Source: DASZIT01 sp963770635 (GTDB taxonomy: Bacteria; Actinomycetota; Acidimicrobiia; Acidimicrobiales; RAAP-2). From it: a stretch of DNA of 64,000 nt. The DNA lies in NCBI GenBank assembly GCA_963770635.1, contig CAVYQI010000005.1, forward strand, positions 558,001-622,000, in the 5' to 3' direction. Each line of letters begins with the position of its first letter. The first letter of the stretch is position 1. Below are positions 51,762 to 60,003 of this stretch, in pieces. The notes under the pieces are model-generated. The model had not been told where the DNA came from. It worked only from the letters and a program-made list of their open reading frames with translations, and made no database searches. The position numbers were made by a program, and so were the translations under genes.

Positions 51762-53416
51762 CAGGCCTCCCCGCTCGGGGGAAGGCCGGCGACACCGACG
51801 ATCTCGCGGAGCGTCCCGTCGAGCCAATCGGGGAGGGCGGGCCCACCGAAGGAGATGCTGCCGATGGCTCGGGGGTGACTGCGAAGCCCGAGCCAGCCGT
51901 CGCCGACGACCAACTCGGCTCCCGCCAGCGCCGTCGCCTCGGGGTGGCTGAGCAGATGGCCCACCAGCTCAGCCGCCGGTCGGGCGGCGACCTCCTCCGG
52001 AGCCTCGATGCCGGCGGCGAAGGCGGTGACCCGCCCGTCGGTGGCACCGGCGGCAGCCCGCGCATGCTGGGCCGAGGCCTGAGCTCGACTGCGACCTCCG
52101 GTGGTGACCGCGTCGGTGAGGGTCACCAGCTGGACCGAACGGTTGGCGCCGGCCGCGTAGTCGGCGGCCGCCCGGGCCCATGCGCCATCGGTATGGATGC
52201 GCTCGACGATCCCGCGGTGCTCGGCGAGCACCCGCTCCCAACCCTCCGTCGGGGGGGCCGTCGGCCCATCACCGGCAAGCGCGACGACCACCGCGTCAAT
52301 CGGACCGGTGGCGTCGACGACCGAATTGAGCGCGGCGGCCGCCTCCCGGAAACCGTGAGCCAGCTCAGCCGGATGGCAATGGATGGACCGGGCCTCGAGC
52401 GCGGCAGTTACCGCCGCGGCCAAATGTGGGCGGTCGGAAACGATGACACAGGACCTCGCCTCCCCGGGTGCGACATCGGCCGGGCCCGGCTCGTCGAAGA
52501 TCGACCCGAACCGGGGATTGCTGCCCCCGGCGCTTGCCTGCTGGGCCTCGGCTTTGGCCAAGGCAGCGGGGATGACTTCGTCGAGCACCCGGGCGAGGGA
52601 GGTCACATGGTCGGTGCGCACCACTTCGAGGAGACGGGGTTCGTCGATGATGGCCACTTCCGGTCCACCGGCGAAGAGGATCCGGCCGCTGCACCACCCG
52701 AATTCCTCGCCGACCAGGTAGGCGCCGAACGGCCCCAGGTCTTCGGGGCCGGCCACCGAGAGGAAGGAGATGCCGCCACCGCCCGACTGGCCCGCCTTCC
52801 GGGCGCGTTCGAGAGCCGAGGCGATCATCCGGGTGGCGGCGATGGGCGACATGGCGTTGACGGTCACCCCCGGTGGCGTCTGCCGGCCCAGCTGCCAGGT
52901 CAGGGCGGCGATGGCCCGCTTGGCGCAGCTATAGGCACCGGCATCGGCCGCCCGCCACCCCGAGCCGGAGGTGACGCCGACGATGCGGCCGTACCCGGCG
53001 GCGGCCATGTGCGGCAATGCGGCGTCGAGCAGGTTGAGGTAGCCCCCGAGGTGCACGGCCAGCAGCGCCCGCCAGTCCTCCTCGGTCCCCCGCCCGAAAT
53101 AGCTCTGCCGGGTGATCCCGGCGACATTGACGACGGCGTCGAGCCCGCCGTGCTCGTCGACCAGCTCCTGGAACAGGCCGCGGATGGCCGCGCCGTCGGT
53201 CACCGACACCGATGAGGCCCGGGCCGAACCACCCGCCGCCACGATGCGACCGGCCGTGGTCTCCTCGGGCTCCGGAAGCTGCTCGGTACCGTCGAGGGTC
53301 ACCAGAGGGTCGACGGTGACGACGAACCAGCCGCCGCGGCCGAGCTCTTCGGCGATGCCGGCTCCGATCCCGCCCCCGCCGCCGGTCACGACGGCGACCC
53401 GCTGCCGACCGGTCAC
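51761..53416 (-). CDS. tandem two-domain short-chain dehydrogenase
   Basis: The 551-residue protein is about twice the length of a normal SDR. The N-terminal half has VAVVTGGGGGIGAGI, NVAGITRQSYFGRG and the YSCAK active-site motif. The C-terminal half (from about residue 330: CVIVSDRPHLAAAVTAALEARSIHCHPAEL) keeps a Rossmann-like rhythm, but it lacks TGxxxGxG and at the YxxxK position reads SAQHARA. It is probably a degenerate second SDR domain. GTG 53416 overlaps the Baeyer-Villiger enzyme stop (GTGA). Oxidises an alcohol to a ketone, possibly the BVMO substrate. Confidence 0.85.
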   Translation of the reverse strand: MTGRQRVAVVTGGGGGIGAGIAEELGRGGWFVVTVDPLVTLDGTEQLPEPEETTAGRIVAAGGSARASSVSVTDGAAIRGLFQELVDEHGGLDAVVNVAGITRQSYFGRGTEEDWRALLAVHLGGYLNLLDAALPHMAAAGYGRIVGVTSGSGWRAADAGAYSCAKRAIAALTWQLGRQTPPGVTVNAMSPIAATRMIASALERARKAGQSGGGGISFLSVAGPEDLGPFGAYLVGEEFGWCSGRILFAGGPEVAIIDEPRLLEVVRTDHVTSLARVLDEVIPAALAKAEAQQASAGGSNPRFGSIFDEPGPADVAPGEARSCVIVSDRPHLAAAVTAALEARSIHCHPAELAHGFREAAAALNSVVDATGPIDAVVVALAGDGPTAPPTEGWERVLAEHRGIVERIHTDGAWARAAADYAAGANRSVQLVTLTDAVTTGGRSRAQASAQHARAAAGATDGRVTAFAAGIEAPEEVAARPAAELVGHLLSHPEATALAGAELVVGDGWLGLRSHPRAIGSISFGGPALPDWLDGTLREIVGVAGLPPSGEA

Positions 53417-55233
53417 GATGTCGCCGACCGGACCTGGAGCTCCAAGCCCTCCAGGCTGCCGGCCTCGAGCCACTGCTCCAGCCGCTCGCGGTAGCCGAAC
53501 CAGTCGCCGAACCCGCGGCCGTAGTTCCCGTTCCGGGGGTTCCTCTCCTCCGGATGGCCCTCGTTGTTGATACGCGACGGCGTGCAGGCAGACATCACCG
53601 CACTGCCATCGACGTAGGAATCGAGGATCGCTTGCGTCCACGCCTCCTCGGCCGGGGCGCTCACGTCGAACACCTCGACACCCCGCTGCTCGAGGAGCGC
53701 CACCGCGCGGCCGATGAACTCAGCTCCGAGCACGGCCAGCTGCGTGTAGTTGACGGTCACCACTGCTTGCTGGCCTGGCGCCGGCATCACGAACATATTG
53801 GGGAACCCACGGCTCATCATCCCGAACAGGCTGGCGGCACCATCAGCCCACTTCTCGGCCAGGGTGACTCCGCCGCGACCGACGATCTCGTGGCCGGCGC
53901 GACGGAAGAGCGGGGTGAGCTCGGCCTCGAAGCCGGTGCCGTAGATGATGCAGTCGACCTCGTACTGGTGCCCACCGACAATCGGGCCCTGCTCGGTAAT
54001 CCGATCGAACCCGGCCGGGCAGTCGATCAGTGTGACGTTGGGACTGTTGAAGGCGGGGAGGTACTCGTCGTGGAAGCACGGACGCTTGCACAGGTACCGG
54101 TAGTACGGCTTCAGGATCTCGGCCTTCGCCGGGTCGGCCACCAGCTCCTCGACCCGGCGCCGGTGAGTTTCCATGATCTCGTAGTCGAGCTCCTCACCGC
54201 CTCGGAGAAAGTCGGCCAATGTCATGCCCTCAGCTCGCGGGGGGTGATGGACGGCGGCGTAGTGGTGCGTCCATCCGTCATCTACCTGGTCGACCTCGGT
54301 GGGTCGGCCCATCATGATCCCTTGGAAGTTGTCCATGCGGGCCCGCTGCCAGCCCGGCTCGAATCCGTGGCCGAACCCGGGATCGGTGGGCCGGTTGCCC
54401 CGTTCGCCGACGGCCGACGGCGTGCGCTGGAACACGTAGAGGTGCTTCGCCGATTCGACCAGCGGTGGCACGCACTGGATGCCACTCGCCCCAGTGCCGA
54501 TGAGGCCGACAACTTTGTCGGCCAGGCCGGTGAGCGGCTGGTCCGTGCCCCCGCCGGTGTACTCGTAGTCCCACCGGGCCGTGTGGAACGAGCGCCCGGC
54601 GAAGTCCTCCATGCCCGGGATGGTGGGCAGTTTCATGAGATTGAGAATCCCCACCGCCAAGACATACCAACGGCAGCTGACCTCATCACCGCGATCAGTG
54701 CGAACCAACCAACGAGCGGCATCCTCCTGCCATTCGGCCCGGGTCACGCCGGCGTGGAACAGGGCGTCGCCTACCAGGTCGAACCGATCTGCGATGGCCT
54801 CGAGGTGGCCTCGGATCTCCTCGCCGAAGGCGTAGCGCCGGGTGGGGATGTAGTCGAGCTCCTCGAGCATCGGCATGTACATGTAGGACTCCACATCGCA
54901 CATCACGCCGGGGTAGCGGTTCCAGTACCACGTGCCCCCGATGCCTCCGGCCTGGTCGATGATGCGAATCCGCTCGACGCCGGCCTGGCGGAGGCGGGCG
55001 CCGGCGAGGACCCCGGCGATCCCCCCGCCCACGATCACCACATCGACGTCGTCGGCGATCGGGTCGCGCGGAATGAACGGCGTGAACGGGTCGTCCCGGT
55101 ACGGGGAGAAGTGCTCGTCGGCCTGTAGGTCCCGGATATCGGCCCGGTGAGGGACCAGCCGCTTGTCGCGCTCGGCGAGATACTTGGCCCGGACAGCCTC
55201 AGGATCGTAGCGCGAGGCCGTCGGCTTGGGCAT
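53413..55233 (-). CDS. Baeyer-Villiger-type flavin monooxygenase
   Basis: The 606-residue protein has a long N-terminal extension, then VVIVGGGIAGVLAGARL (FAD site), GGTWYWNRYPGVMCDVES, the BVMO fingerprint FAGRSFHTARW (F-x-G-x3-H-x3-W) and the second nucleotide loop VGLIGTGASGIQ. It would insert an oxygen next to a ketone, using NADPH and O2, to make an ester or lactone. First gene of a seven-gene minus-strand operon. The size and extension resemble cyclopentadecanone/steroid-type BVMOs, an inference. Confidence 0.93.
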   Translation of the reverse strand: MPKPTASRYDPEAVRAKYLAERDKRLVPHRADIRDLQADEHFSPYRDDPFTPFIPRDPIADDVDVVIVGGGIAGVLAGARLRQAGVERIRIIDQAGGIGGTWYWNRYPGVMCDVESYMYMPMLEELDYIPTRRYAFGEEIRGHLEAIADRFDLVGDALFHAGVTRAEWQEDAARWLVRTDRGDEVSCRWYVLAVGILNLMKLPTIPGMEDFAGRSFHTARWDYEYTGGGTDQPLTGLADKVVGLIGTGASGIQCVPPLVESAKHLYVFQRTPSAVGERGNRPTDPGFGHGFEPGWQRARMDNFQGIMMGRPTEVDQVDDGWTHHYAAVHHPPRAEGMTLADFLRGGEELDYEIMETHRRRVEELVADPAKAEILKPYYRYLCKRPCFHDEYLPAFNSPNVTLIDCPAGFDRITEQGPIVGGHQYEVDCIIYGTGFEAELTPLFRRAGHEIVGRGGVTLAEKWADGAASLFGMMSRGFPNMFVMPAPGQQAVVTVNYTQLAVLGAEFIGRAVALLEQRGVEVFDVSAPAEEAWTQAILDSYVDGSAVMSACTPSRINNEGHPEERNPRNGNYGRGFGDWFGYRERLEQWLEAGSLEGLELQVRSATS

Positions 55234-55365
55234 GGGCCAGATACTACGACAATTGGATTTTCGACCCCAAGGTGCGTGCGCCCCGCCGGCGATGACCCGC
55301 CGGCTTTCATGGTGTCAGACTGATCCCAAAGCGTAGAAGTTCGCCGGGAGATCAAGGGGGGTCCG

Positions 55366-55683
55366 ATGACCGCACCAGTGGGTGATCCGAAATCGAACCG
55401 GGTATCCGGGCGACGGACAGATCTCGTCGCGCTCGGCTCCAGCGTCCAGGTGGCGGAGGGTGAGATGGTGCCGGCCGTCCTCACCCTCCGTATGGGACGG
55501 CTGGTCGACGTGACCGTGCCGCTGGGCGCATTCGTGGTCAAGGACGGCAAGCCCTGCTTCGTGTACAGCTTCGACGTCGACGGTCTCGTCGCCATCATAC
55601 TCGGCATCGGAGTCGGGGCGCTTGCCGTCTGGAAGATCAGTCCGATCTTTGGCGCTCTGGCCGAGAAGATCCGCTCGACGTAG
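55366..55683 (+). CDS. small membrane-associated protein, unknown function
   Basis: The 105-residue protein has a hydrophilic N-terminal half, a beta-rich middle (VPAVLTLRMGRLVDVTVPLGAFVVKDGKP) and one membrane helix (LVAIILGIGVGALAVWKI) near the C-terminus. I do not recognise a family. GGGG lies before the ATG. It is followed by another small membrane protein on the same strand. Confidence 0.55.
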   Translation: MTAPVGDPKSNRVSGRRTDLVALGSSVQVAEGEMVPAVLTLRMGRLVDVTVPLGAFVVKDGKPCFVYSFDVDGLVAIILGIGVGALAVWKISPIFGALAEKIRST

Positions 55684-55761
55684 CTGGCACCCATCCCCGG
55701 GGTGACATCAGCACGACCGGGACCTCCGGCTACCATCGGCGTCCGTGAAAGGTCATGGCTC

Positions 55762-56319
55762 GTGAAGCGTTCCCCGGTTGGTACCGTCATCACGCTTGCC
55801 GTCGTCTTCCTGGGAGTGCTCGGCGCTGCCCTCGCCGTCACCGGGCTGCTGATCGGGCTCCCGGCCCCCGCCGCCGGTGGTACGTGTGGCCCCGGCCAGG
55901 GCTCCGAGCCTGCGATCATCGCCATCTTCGATCCGGTCACCATCGGGGCCGGTCCCGAGCCGGCGGCCACCGACTCGGCGGGGAGGAACCAGTGGACCTC
56001 CTTCGTCGACGAGTGTCAGAGCGCGGCGGACGACCGAGCCTGGGCTACCTTTCCGGTCCTCGTGGTGTCCTCCGGGGTTGCCATCATCGGGTTCCTGGCC
56101 TTTCGGCGGAGGTTCCGGGGCCGGATCGATCCCGCTCCCCACGCCGCGGCCGCCGCGTGGCCGGCTCCGCAGTGGTCATCCCCTTGGGCGGGGCCGCCAC
56201 CCTACGTCGCGCCGGATCCCAGCATCTGGGGGCCACCGAGTGCCCCGCTGCCCGCTCCGCCTCCCCCGCCACTCCCACCACCCCCGCCGCCAAGCTGGCC
56301 GGAGTCAGGGGTCCCCTGA
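55762..56319 (+). CDS. small two-TM protein with proline-rich tail
   Basis: The 185-residue protein begins at GTG 55762, preceded by GAAAGG; an in-frame GTG at 55702 is possible. It has a first helix (VITLAVVFLGVLGAALAVTGLLIG), an extracytoplasmic loop with two cysteines, a second helix (FPVLVVSSGVAIIGFLAF), then basic residues and a tail with long proline runs (PAPPPPPLPPPPPPSW). The tail is likely cytoplasmic and may recruit partners. Function unknown. Confidence 0.55.
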   Translation: MKRSPVGTVITLAVVFLGVLGAALAVTGLLIGLPAPAAGGTCGPGQGSEPAIIAIFDPVTIGAGPEPAATDSAGRNQWTSFVDECQSAADDRAWATFPVLVVSSGVAIIGFLAFRRRFRGRIDPAPHAAAAAWPAPQWSSPWAGPPPYVAPDPSIWGPPSAPLPAPPPPPLPPPPPPSWPESGVP

Positions 56320-56353
56320 CCCCGCGGTCATCGCTCGGCGGTGACCGCCAACG

Positions 56354-57037
56354 CTACGACCGGGGTAGGCAGATCTGGCACGGCTGCAGCCCGCCGAGAT
56401 TGGCGGCTCCCACGACCCGCACGTCCTCGGGGTGATGGGCGATGACCGCACAACCGGTCCGGTGGTAAACGGTTCCGGTGGCGGTGGCCAGGAAGCTGCC
56501 GGACGACCCGTCGGCCGGCGAATCCGAGGGTGTGGCGGAGTGGGCGCCGCCGCCCACCCCCTGAGAGGTCAAGGTGTTCACCAGGTCGTGGAGCACCTTG
56601 AGCTCCTCCTCGTGGTGCAGCTCCTTTTGGTCATAGAGGCGGTAGAGCCAATGGCCCCAATAGAGGAGTCCCCCGACGACCATGCAACCGAGCCCGATGA
56701 AGGCGCCGCTCACCATGTAGGGGATCTGCTGCTGCACGACCCGGGCATGGGCCGAGCCGTACCAACCCAGCAGGATGAACACCACCCCTAATGGGATCAG
56801 GATCGATCCGGCCACCACCTGCCAGGCATTGCGCAGGTCGTAGCTCCCGCTGCCCTCACCGTCGGCCCGGACCGGCTTGGCTCCCCCGCCGCCTCCGAGG
56901 CCCCGGGGCAGCAGGCGCCGGAGGCGATCGCCGCGGCTGGGAGCCGGCGACTGGCCGTTGTCGGTTGCCGGCGGTGCGAGGTCCTGATCGGGAGCCAAAC
57001 CGATACTGTCCCTCACTGGCCGTTCCATCTCCAGCAT
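56354..57037 (-). CDS. membrane protein with C-terminal Ada-like Cys motif
   Basis: From ATG 57037 the protein has 227 residues: a Pro/Gly-rich N-terminus, two membrane helices (VVAGSILIPLGVVFILLGWYGS and IGLGCMVVGGLLYWGHWLY), a charged helix, and a C-terminal module TVYHRTGCAVIAHHPEDVRVV...LQPCQIC. The three cysteines and histidines of that module recall the zinc site of Ada-like domains. Its ATG overlaps the preceding stop (TAATG), so it belongs to the importer operon. I know of no defined role. Confidence 0.7.
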   Translation of the reverse strand: MLEMERPVRDSIGLAPDQDLAPPATDNGQSPAPSRGDRLRRLLPRGLGGGGGAKPVRADGEGSGSYDLRNAWQVVAGSILIPLGVVFILLGWYGSAHARVVQQQIPYMVSGAFIGLGCMVVGGLLYWGHWLYRLYDQKELHHEEELKVLHDLVNTLTSQGVGGGAHSATPSDSPADGSSGSFLATATGTVYHRTGCAVIAHHPEDVRVVGAANLGGLQPCQICLPRS

Positions 57038-58512
57038 TATGGTCTCCTTCCAGCCAGGAACTGCCACCTCGCCAGCAGCAACAACGGATAGGCGAGCAGC
57101 ACGCAGGCCAACAGCGCAGTGATGAGCCACCCGAGCGGGGCGGGGATGCCCCGGATGGGAAAGGCGGTCGCCGACGTCGGCGTCGGGGTCGGACGGTTGC
57201 CGGCGGCACTTCCCGGCCCGGTGGTGGCCAGGTTCTCGACGGTCCCCGGCGTGCCCCCGAAGGTGGTGAGTCCCGACCCGTAGTCGTTGGGTGCTGTCGG
57301 CAGACCCCCGCTGGGGGCGCTTCCGCCTGAGTTCGTCGGGCCGGTCCCGCTGACGGGCTGGATCCCGGTGGCACCCACGTCCACCTGGGCCATCCCGAAG
57401 GTGATCGACGTGGTCATGGTGTACAAGCCGGCCGGGAGCCCCTGGTTCCCGAGCACCGGCAGCGGGATGGTGGGCTCACCGGGGATGTAGGGCACGTCGA
57501 ACTGGTGGGACAGCGAGACCACCAGGCCGCCGGCGTTGGCCGTCCCGGCCGCGCCGTTGGTGGTCAGCACCGGGTCGAGCACCCGGATGGAGATCCCGTC
57601 GGCCGCCAGGGTGGCGTCGAGTGTCTTCTGCAATGTCGCCGGGGCCACCCCGAGTGCCCCGGTACTGGTGCCGGCGATATGAACGCCGCTGCTGTCGATG
57701 AACGCCTTGACCCCCTCAACCGTCACCTGGCCCAGGGTCAAACTGGCGGTGGGGGTGGCGGTGGTCCCGTCCGAGGCGCAGGCGGCGCTACTGGTCAAGC
57801 CGCTGATGTCGACCAGGCCGGCGATGTCCAGTGCCTTCATCGTGCTGCTGGAGCTGGCCTTTACCTGCGAGGAGTCAACGCTCACCGTATTGGAGGCGCT
57901 GATGTTGCCCACGTCGAGCAGGCTCGAGGCGTTGGAGATGATGCCGCCGATGACCGGGAGCGACGTCGTGCTCCCCAGCGAGTCGAGGGAAAGGTCGGTG
58001 AGAGCCGAGCTGGCGTCACCCCCGCCGACGCCGGCATCGGAGGTCGCAGCGAAGACGCTCAGTGCCAGCGGCGATCCGGATGAGGGAGTACCCCCGAAGC
58101 TGGATTTGGCCGGAAAGCCGGGCGAGATCGGGAATTTGGATTGGGCCAGGAAGGTTTCGTTGGGCAGGACCCCGGGATACCCGAAGGTGGCCAGCAGGCT
58201 CCCGAGGTTGGCGGCGATGTCGCCGGGATAGTACGGGGCGCTCAAGGAGTCCACCACCGGTCCGCCGGCCACGGTCACCCGCGCGAAGGGGGCGTCCTCT
58301 TCGATCAGATTCTGATTGGGGAGCGGCACGATCCCAGGCACGTTGAAGGCGAACTGGGCACCCACCGCCTGGGTGTTGGCAGAGTACCCGACCAGGGTGT
58401 TCCCCGACCCTGCCGCCGCGGCCACCGTCGCCGGGCCGGCGATGATCGCCACCCCGAGCCCGGCGACCACGCCCAACCGAGCCGCCATCCTCCGTCGGGA
58501 GCCGGGCTTCAC
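57037..58512 (-). CDS. secreted protein with C-terminal membrane anchor, in importer operon
   Basis: The 491-residue protein has a signal peptide (about residues 10-34), a long Ser/Thr/Gly/Ala-rich ectodomain that begins GNTLVGYSANTQAVGAQFAFNVPG, and a final membrane helix (LGWLITALLACVLLAYPLLLLARW) followed by basic residues. It starts at GTG 58512, overlapping the LivF stop (GTGA). No enzyme motif is seen. It may present or collect a hydrophobic ligand for the ABC importer encoded upstream. Confidence 0.72.
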   Translation of the reverse strand: MKPGSRRRMAARLGVVAGLGVAIIAGPATVAAAAGSGNTLVGYSANTQAVGAQFAFNVPGIVPLPNQNLIEEDAPFARVTVAGGPVVDSLSAPYYPGDIAANLGSLLATFGYPGVLPNETFLAQSKFPISPGFPAKSSFGGTPSSGSPLALSVFAATSDAGVGGGDASSALTDLSLDSLGSTTSLPVIGGIISNASSLLDVGNISASNTVSVDSSQVKASSSSTMKALDIAGLVDISGLTSSAACASDGTTATPTASLTLGQVTVEGVKAFIDSSGVHIAGTSTGALGVAPATLQKTLDATLAADGISIRVLDPVLTTNGAAGTANAGGLVVSLSHQFDVPYIPGEPTIPLPVLGNQGLPAGLYTMTTSITFGMAQVDVGATGIQPVSGTGPTNSGGSAPSGGLPTAPNDYGSGLTTFGGTPGTVENLATTGPGSAAGNRPTPTPTSATAFPIRGIPAPLGWLITALLACVLLAYPLLLLARWQFLAGRRP

Positions 58513-59222
58513 GCCGCACCCCCGAGGTAGGCGCTGATCAGCCCTCGCCTCCGAAGGTCGGCCGGCTCCCCCACGTCCACGATTACACCTTTATCCATCA
58601 CGTAGCCATAGTCGGCCATACCCAGGGCCGCCTCCACGTACTGCTCGACGATCAGCAGGCTGATCCCGGCGGCCACCCGCTCCCGCAGGGTGTCGAACAG
58701 CTGCCCGACGATGAGGGGGGCCAGCCCCATGCTGATCTCGTCGACCATCAGCAGCTTGGGTCTGGCCATCAGCGCCCGGGCCAGGGCGAGCATCTGCTGC
58801 TCGCCGCCGGACAGGCTCCCCGACACCTGGCTGAGCCGGTTGCCGAGCACCGGGAAGAGGGCGGTGCCCTCCTCCACCGGGTCGATGGCGCCGCTCAGGG
58901 CGGAGCTGGCCATCAGCAGGTTCTCCCGCACGGTGAGGCTCGGGAAGATGCCCCGACCCTCGGGGACGTGCACCACCCCCATGCGGGCGATCCGGTAGGC
59001 GTGCCGGCGCTCGATGCGCTGACCCCCGGCCAGGATCCGGCCCCGTTCGGCCCGGATCACCCCGGAGATGGTCCGGAGGGCTGTGCTCTTCCCGGCTCCG
59101 TTGGCTCCCAGGAGGGCCACCGCGGCACCGACCGGTACCACCATCGACACGTCGCGCAGCGCCTGCAGCCCGCCGTAGGAGACCGAGACCCCGCGGAGTT
59201 CGAGGGCGGGTTCAGAAGCCAC
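58509..59222 (-). CDS. livF: branched-chain amino-acid-type ABC importer ATPase (LivF-like)
   Basis: The 237-residue ATPase has Walker A LGANGAGKSTALRTISG, the signature LSGGEQQMLALARALM, Walker B LLMVDEISMGLAP and the LivF-style RGIFPSLTVRENLLM. It forms half of the nucleotide-binding dimer. It overlaps livG by 11 bases. Confidence 0.95.
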   Translation of the reverse strand: MASEPALELRGVSVSYGGLQALRDVSMVVPVGAAVALLGANGAGKSTALRTISGVIRAERGRILAGGQRIERRHAYRIARMGVVHVPEGRGIFPSLTVRENLLMASSALSGAIDPVEEGTALFPVLGNRLSQVSGSLSGGEQQMLALARALMARPKLLMVDEISMGLAPLIVGQLFDTLRERVAAGISLLIVEQYVEAALGMADYGYVMDKGVIVDVGEPADLRRRGLISAYLGGAA

Positions 59223-60003
59223 TGGCGTCTCCGAGGTAGGCGGCCCGCACGGTGGGGTCGGCGCGCACCTGGTCCGGCGTGCCCCGGGCGATGACCTTGC
59301 CGAAGTCGAGGACGGTGATCGAGGAGCACACGTCCATCACCAGGGCCATGTCGTGCTCGACCAGCAGGATGGCCGGCGGTGTCGCCTGGTGGCGCGGATC
59401 GCTCCCCCCCGACACGATGGCCCGGAGCACCGCCGAGAACACGGCCGTCTCGTTGGCGTCGAGCCCGGAGCCCGGCTCGTCGAGCAGCAGGACCCGGGGA
59501 TCGGTGCACAGGGCGCGGCCGAGCTCGACCATTCGTCCCTTTCCGGTCGAGAGCTCTCCGGCTTGCCGGTCGGCCACCGGCCACAGGTCGAGCAGCTCCA
59601 TCACCTCCGCCACCCGGGCGACCCGTTCGGCCCGTCCCCGGCCCAGCACCCCGCCGCGGTGGGACGACTCCCAACTGGCCACCAGGTTGTCGTGGACGGT
59701 GAGCCGGCTGAACAGAGCCAGCCGTTGGAAGGTCCGGGCCATGCCGGCCCGGCCCCGGCGATGCGGTGGCCATCGGGAGATATTTTGGCCGAGATAGTCG
59801 ACGCGCCCTCCGGTGGGCTCCTGCAGCCCGGTCAGCACGTTGAACATGGTCGTCTTGCCGGCCCCGTTGGGTCCGATGAGCCCGGCGATACACCCGGTCG
59901 ACACTTCGAGCGAAACCTCCTCGAGGGCGATGAGGCCCCCGAAGCGCACGGTGATGTCGCCGGCCAGCAGCACCGTCTGTCCTGAACCGGGCTCAAAGAC
60001 CAC
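59212..60003 (-). CDS. livG: branched-chain amino-acid-type ABC importer ATPase (LivG-like)
   Basis: The 263-residue ATPase has Walker A GPNGAGKTTMFNVLTG, the LivG-type GMARTFQRLALFSRLTV, signature LSTGKGRMVELGRALC and Walker B VLLLDEPGSGLD. The signature reads STGKG instead of SGGQ, a modest departure. It overlaps both the permease (11 bases) and livF (11 bases). Confidence 0.94.
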   Translation of the reverse strand: MVFEPGSGQTVLLAGDITVRFGGLIALEEVSLEVSTGCIAGLIGPNGAGKTTMFNVLTGLQEPTGGRVDYLGQNISRWPPHRRGRAGMARTFQRLALFSRLTVHDNLVASWESSHRGGVLGRGRAERVARVAEVMELLDLWPVADRQAGELSTGKGRMVELGRALCTDPRVLLLDEPGSGLDANETAVFSAVLRAIVSGGSDPRHQATPPAILLVEHDMALVMDVCSSITVLDFGKVIARGTPDQVRADPTVRAAYLGDASGF

